7,033 nucleotides of DNA from Actinomycetes bacterium (GTDB taxonomy: Bacteria; Actinomycetota; Actinomycetes; Actinomycetales; Microbacteriaceae): contig JAEWJG010000368.1 in the NCBI GenBank assembly GCA_023386675.1, forward strand, positions 1-7,033, in the 5' to 3' direction. The position numbers and the translations under genes were made by a program. Each line of letters begins with the position of its first letter. The first letter of the stretch is position 1. Below the pieces are notes generated by a model, which was given only the letters and a program-made list of their open reading frames with translations, ran no database searches and was not told the DNA's origin. Positions 5,362 to 7,033 of the stretch are shown here, piece by piece.

Positions 5362-6741
5362 TCAGCCGAGCTTGCGCAGCAGCCCGCGTGCGAAGCGGTC
5401 CTTGGATTCGGTGTACGGCGGGTAGACCAGCTTGAGCGTGTCGGGACGGAGCGGCTTGCTGAGCACCGCCTTCTCGTGGCTGAACGTCTGCAACGACCGC
5501 TCGCCGTGGTACGCCCCGCTCCCGCTCTCCCCCACTCCGCCGAAGGGCAGCCCGGCGACCGCGAGGTGCGCCGCGGGCACACCGAAGCCGACCGCGCCGG
5601 AGCTCGTCTCGGTGAGGATGCGGCGGCGGGTCCGGGCGCTCGAGGTGAAGACGTAGAGGGCGAGCGGCTTGTCCCCGGACCGGATGAACCGGATGGCGTC
5701 GTCCAGGCCGTCGACCGGCAGGATGGGCAGGATCGGCCCGAAGATCTCCTCCGACATCGCGGGCGAGTCGGGGGCGACATCCGTCAGCACGGTCGGCGCG
5801 AGGTAGCGCGTCGCGGCGTCGTGCTCGCCGCCGACGGCGACGGTGCCCGAGCCGAGCATCCCGGACAGCCGCTCGAACTGGCGGTCGTTGACGATGCGGC
5901 CGTAGTCGGGGCTCTGCGCCGGGTCGTCGCCGTACAGCTCGCGCACGGCCTCGCGGAGGGCGGTCGCGAGCCGCGGGGCGACGTCTCGGTCGGCGAGGAC
6001 GTAGTCCGGCGCGACGCAGGTCTGCCCGGCGTTCATGAACTTGCCCCAGGCGATCCGGCGAGCCGCGGCCGCGACGTCCACGGTGCGGTCGACGTAGACG
6101 GGCGACTTGCCGCCGAGCTCCAGCGTGATCGGGGTCAGGTTCTTCGCCGCGGCCGCTGCGACGATGCGGCCGACGCGTCCGTTGCCGGTGTAGAAGATGT
6201 GGTCGAAGCGCTGCGCGAGCAGGTCGGTGGTCTCCTCCACGCCGCCCTCGACGACGGTGACCGCCCGTGAGTCGAGGTATTCGGGGATCAGCCGGGCCAT
6301 GGCGGCGGAGGTCGCGGGCGCGAGCTCGCTGGGTTTGAGCACGACGGCGTTCCCGGCCGCCAGAGCGCCGACCAGCGGGGCGAGGAGCAGCTGCACCGGG
6401 TAGTTCCAGGGCGCGATGATGAGGACCACGCCGACCGGCTCCAGGATCGTGTACGCGCGGGCCGGCTGCAGCGCGCCCGGCACGGAGACGCGGCGCGGAC
6501 GCAGCCAGCGCCGCAGGCGCTTCACCGTGTGGTCGAGTTCGCCGACGACGAAGCCGAGCTCGGCGATCTGCGACTCGGTCGGGTTCTTGGCGAGGTCGGC
6601 GCGCAGCGCATCCTCGAAGTCGGCCCCGCGCTCGGTGAGCATGCGGCGCAGAGCCCGCAGCTGGGCGAGCCGCCACGCGAGCGGCTTGGTGAGCCCTCCG
6701 TCGAAGGCGGACCGGAGCTCGTCGACCGTCGCGTGCGTCAT
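5362..6741 (-). CDS. Aldehyde dehydrogenase, class 3 (ALDH3) type
   Basis: This is an NAD(P)-dependent enzyme oxidising an aldehyde to its carboxylic acid. Its 459 residues match the length of the short ALDH3-like group (about 450-460), which lacks the N-terminal extension of classes 1 and 2. Motifs in order: ILEPVGVVLIIAPWNYP (99-115, with the oxyanion Asn113), NAVVLKPSELAP (131-142), the Rossmann turn FYTGNGRVGR (183-192), LELGGKSP with general base Glu208, the catalytic Cys242 in NAGQTCVAPDYV, EEIFGPILPI (331-340), and LPFGGVGESGSGAYHG (398-413). The usual VND segment before the conserved His is replaced by GFGVPAAH (385-392). The C-terminus (KPLRPDTLKLVYPPY) is typical of the group. ATG 6741 is preceded by TAGGAT 6 nt upstream, which may be a leaderless -10 or may contain an AGGA ribosome site. 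It begins 22 bp after trmB. Substrate is unknown; medium- or long-chain aliphatic aldehydes are common for homologues. Confidence 0.93.
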   Translation of the reverse strand: MTHATVDELRSAFDGGLTKPLAWRLAQLRALRRMLTERGADFEDALRADLAKNPTESQIAELGFVVGELDHTVKRLRRWLRPRRVSVPGALQPARAYTILEPVGVVLIIAPWNYPVQLLLAPLVGALAAGNAVVLKPSELAPATSAAMARLIPEYLDSRAVTVVEGGVEETTDLLAQRFDHIFYTGNGRVGRIVAAAAAKNLTPITLELGGKSPVYVDRTVDVAAAARRIAWGKFMNAGQTCVAPDYVLADRDVAPRLATALREAVRELYGDDPAQSPDYGRIVNDRQFERLSGMLGSGTVAVGGEHDAATRYLAPTVLTDVAPDSPAMSEEIFGPILPILPVDGLDDAIRFIRSGDKPLALYVFTSSARTRRRILTETSSGAVGFGVPAAHLAVAGLPFGGVGESGSGAYHGERSLQTFSHEKAVLSKPLRPDTLKLVYPPYTESKDRFARGLLRKLG

Positions 6742-6747
6742 GCGCCC

Positions 6748-6753
6748 ATCCTA
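6748..6753 (-). promoter_or_regulatory. -10 hexamer or ribosome-binding site before the aldehyde dehydrogenase
   Basis: On the minus strand TAGGAT (6753 to 6748) ends 6 nt before ATG 6741, the same spacing as the leaderless promoters of the plus-strand genes. The same bases hold AGGA at 7 nt from the ATG, an acceptable Shine-Dalgarno, so co-transcription with trmB cannot be excluded. No clear -35 is seen in the end of trmB. Confidence 0.4.
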
Positions 6754-6763
6754 GGGATGCCGG

Positions 6764-7033
6764 TCAGCGCGCGGGGCGGTAGGCCAGGTCGAAGATGGCA
6801 TGGCCGAGGCGTTCCCCGCGGCGCTCGAACTTGGTGACCGGGCGGTCGTCGGGGCGCGGGACGAAGCGCTCGGCGCCGGCGACGTTCACCAGGGCGGGTT
6901 CGGCGTCCAGCACCTCGATCATGTGCTCGGCGTACGGCTCCCAGTCGGTGGCGAGGCGCAGCACGCCCTCCGGAGCGAGGGCGCGCGCCAGCAGCGTCGC
7001 GACCTCCGGCTGGATGAGCCGGCGCCGGTGGTG
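6764..7033 (-). CDS. trmB: tRNA (guanosine(46)-N7)-methyltransferase, C-terminal part, cut by window edge
   Basis: This enzyme uses S-adenosylmethionine to methylate N7 of G46 in the variable loop of tRNAs. The frame runs from the window edge (first codon at 7033) to TGA at 6766-6764, giving 89 residues; the N-terminal AdoMet-binding part is outside. Visible landmarks are HHRRRLIQPE (1-10), which is the end of the PWPKxRHxKRRL segment, then LRLATDWEPYAEHM (25-38), and the family hallmark RPVTKFERRGERLGH (63-77), in which Thr and Glu of TKFE correspond to substrate and cofactor contacts known from E. coli TrmB. The ending DLAYRPAR is also typical. The internal ATG/GTG codons are not starts, because homology continues to the edge. 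It is the first gene of the minus block, 22 bp before the aldehyde dehydrogenase. Confidence 0.95.
   Translation of the reverse strand, partial: HHRRRLIQPEVATLLARALAPEGVLRLATDWEPYAEHMIEVLDAEPALVNVAGAERFVPRPDDRPVTKFERRGERLGHAIFDLAYRPAR

Noticed and set aside
3834..5435. 533-codon open frame on the plus strand, antisense to aspA
   Set aside because: It mirrors a gene with full aspartase motifs. Its translation is Arg/Val/Gly/Asp-rich with no recognisable domain, as expected for an antisense frame in very GC-rich coding DNA.
5223..5780. Extended aspA frame upstream of the chosen start (701 residues in total)
   Set aside because: The added part runs through the end of the aldehyde dehydrogenase gene in another frame and through non-coding sequence; aspartase similarity begins only near residue 33 of the chosen protein.
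5321..6676. 451-codon minus-strand frame overlapping the aldehyde dehydrogenase
   Set aside because: It is an Arg/Ala/Pro-rich out-of-frame reading of the aldehyde dehydrogenase, whose own frame carries every catalytic motif.
1494..6741. A shared aromatic (meta-cleavage) degradation pathway from the FAH enzyme, alpha/beta hydrolase and aldehyde dehydrogenase
   Set aside because: These three classes do co-occur in such pathways, but no ring-cleavage dioxygenase is here, the aldehyde dehydrogenase is of the ALDH3 type and on the opposite strand, and each gene appears to have its own promoter.

Overview
The window is very GC-rich (roughly 70% by eye). It has GTG and ATG starts, compact intergenic gaps, actinobacterial-type proteins and several genes that appear to be transcribed without leaders. 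This fits a high-GC actinobacterium, most likely a member of the Microbacteriaceae (Leifsonia-like). The family assignment is an inference from protein flavour and cannot be proven from this piece. I see no mobile element, CRISPR array, rRNA, tRNA or phage gene. The content looks like ordinary chromosomal housekeeping and accessory metabolism.

Layout: two gene blocks meet tail to tail. The plus-strand block (1-3668) carries the 3' part of an AlkA-type DNA-3-methyladenine glycosylase (cut by the window edge), a family 2 glycosyltransferase, a fumarylacetoacetate-hydrolase (FAH) family enzyme, an alpha/beta hydrolase and a 95-residue protein I do not recognise. The minus-strand block, read from the right edge, carries the 3' part of trmB (tRNA m7G46 methyltransferase, cut by the window edge), a class-3-type aldehyde dehydrogenase, and aspartate ammonia-lyase (aspA). 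The stop codons of the small protein and aspA are only 6 bp apart. There is no gene-free stretch over 300 bases; the longest gap is 139 bp (5223-5361, upstream of aspA), which holds the likely aspA promoter and leader.

Function: the genes do not form an obvious single pathway. AlkA (DNA alkylation repair) and TrmB (tRNA modification) are housekeeping. AspA feeds aspartate into the TCA cycle as fumarate plus ammonia. The FAH enzyme, alpha/beta hydrolase and aldehyde dehydrogenase are catabolic families of unknown substrate here. Most internal genes seem to have their own short promoter, so the plus block is better read as a row of separately started genes than as one operon.

The most consistent regulatory signal is a TANNNT -10 hexamer placed 6 or 7 nt before the start codon in five of the six genes whose starts are visible, with no convincing Shine-Dalgarno in four of those five. 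This is the arrangement expected for leaderless mRNAs. The exception, aspA, has a good Shine-Dalgarno and a longer leader. A 16-bp perfect palindrome sits at the -35 position of the alpha/beta hydrolase promoter and is the best operator candidate. I found no convincing undescribed system.
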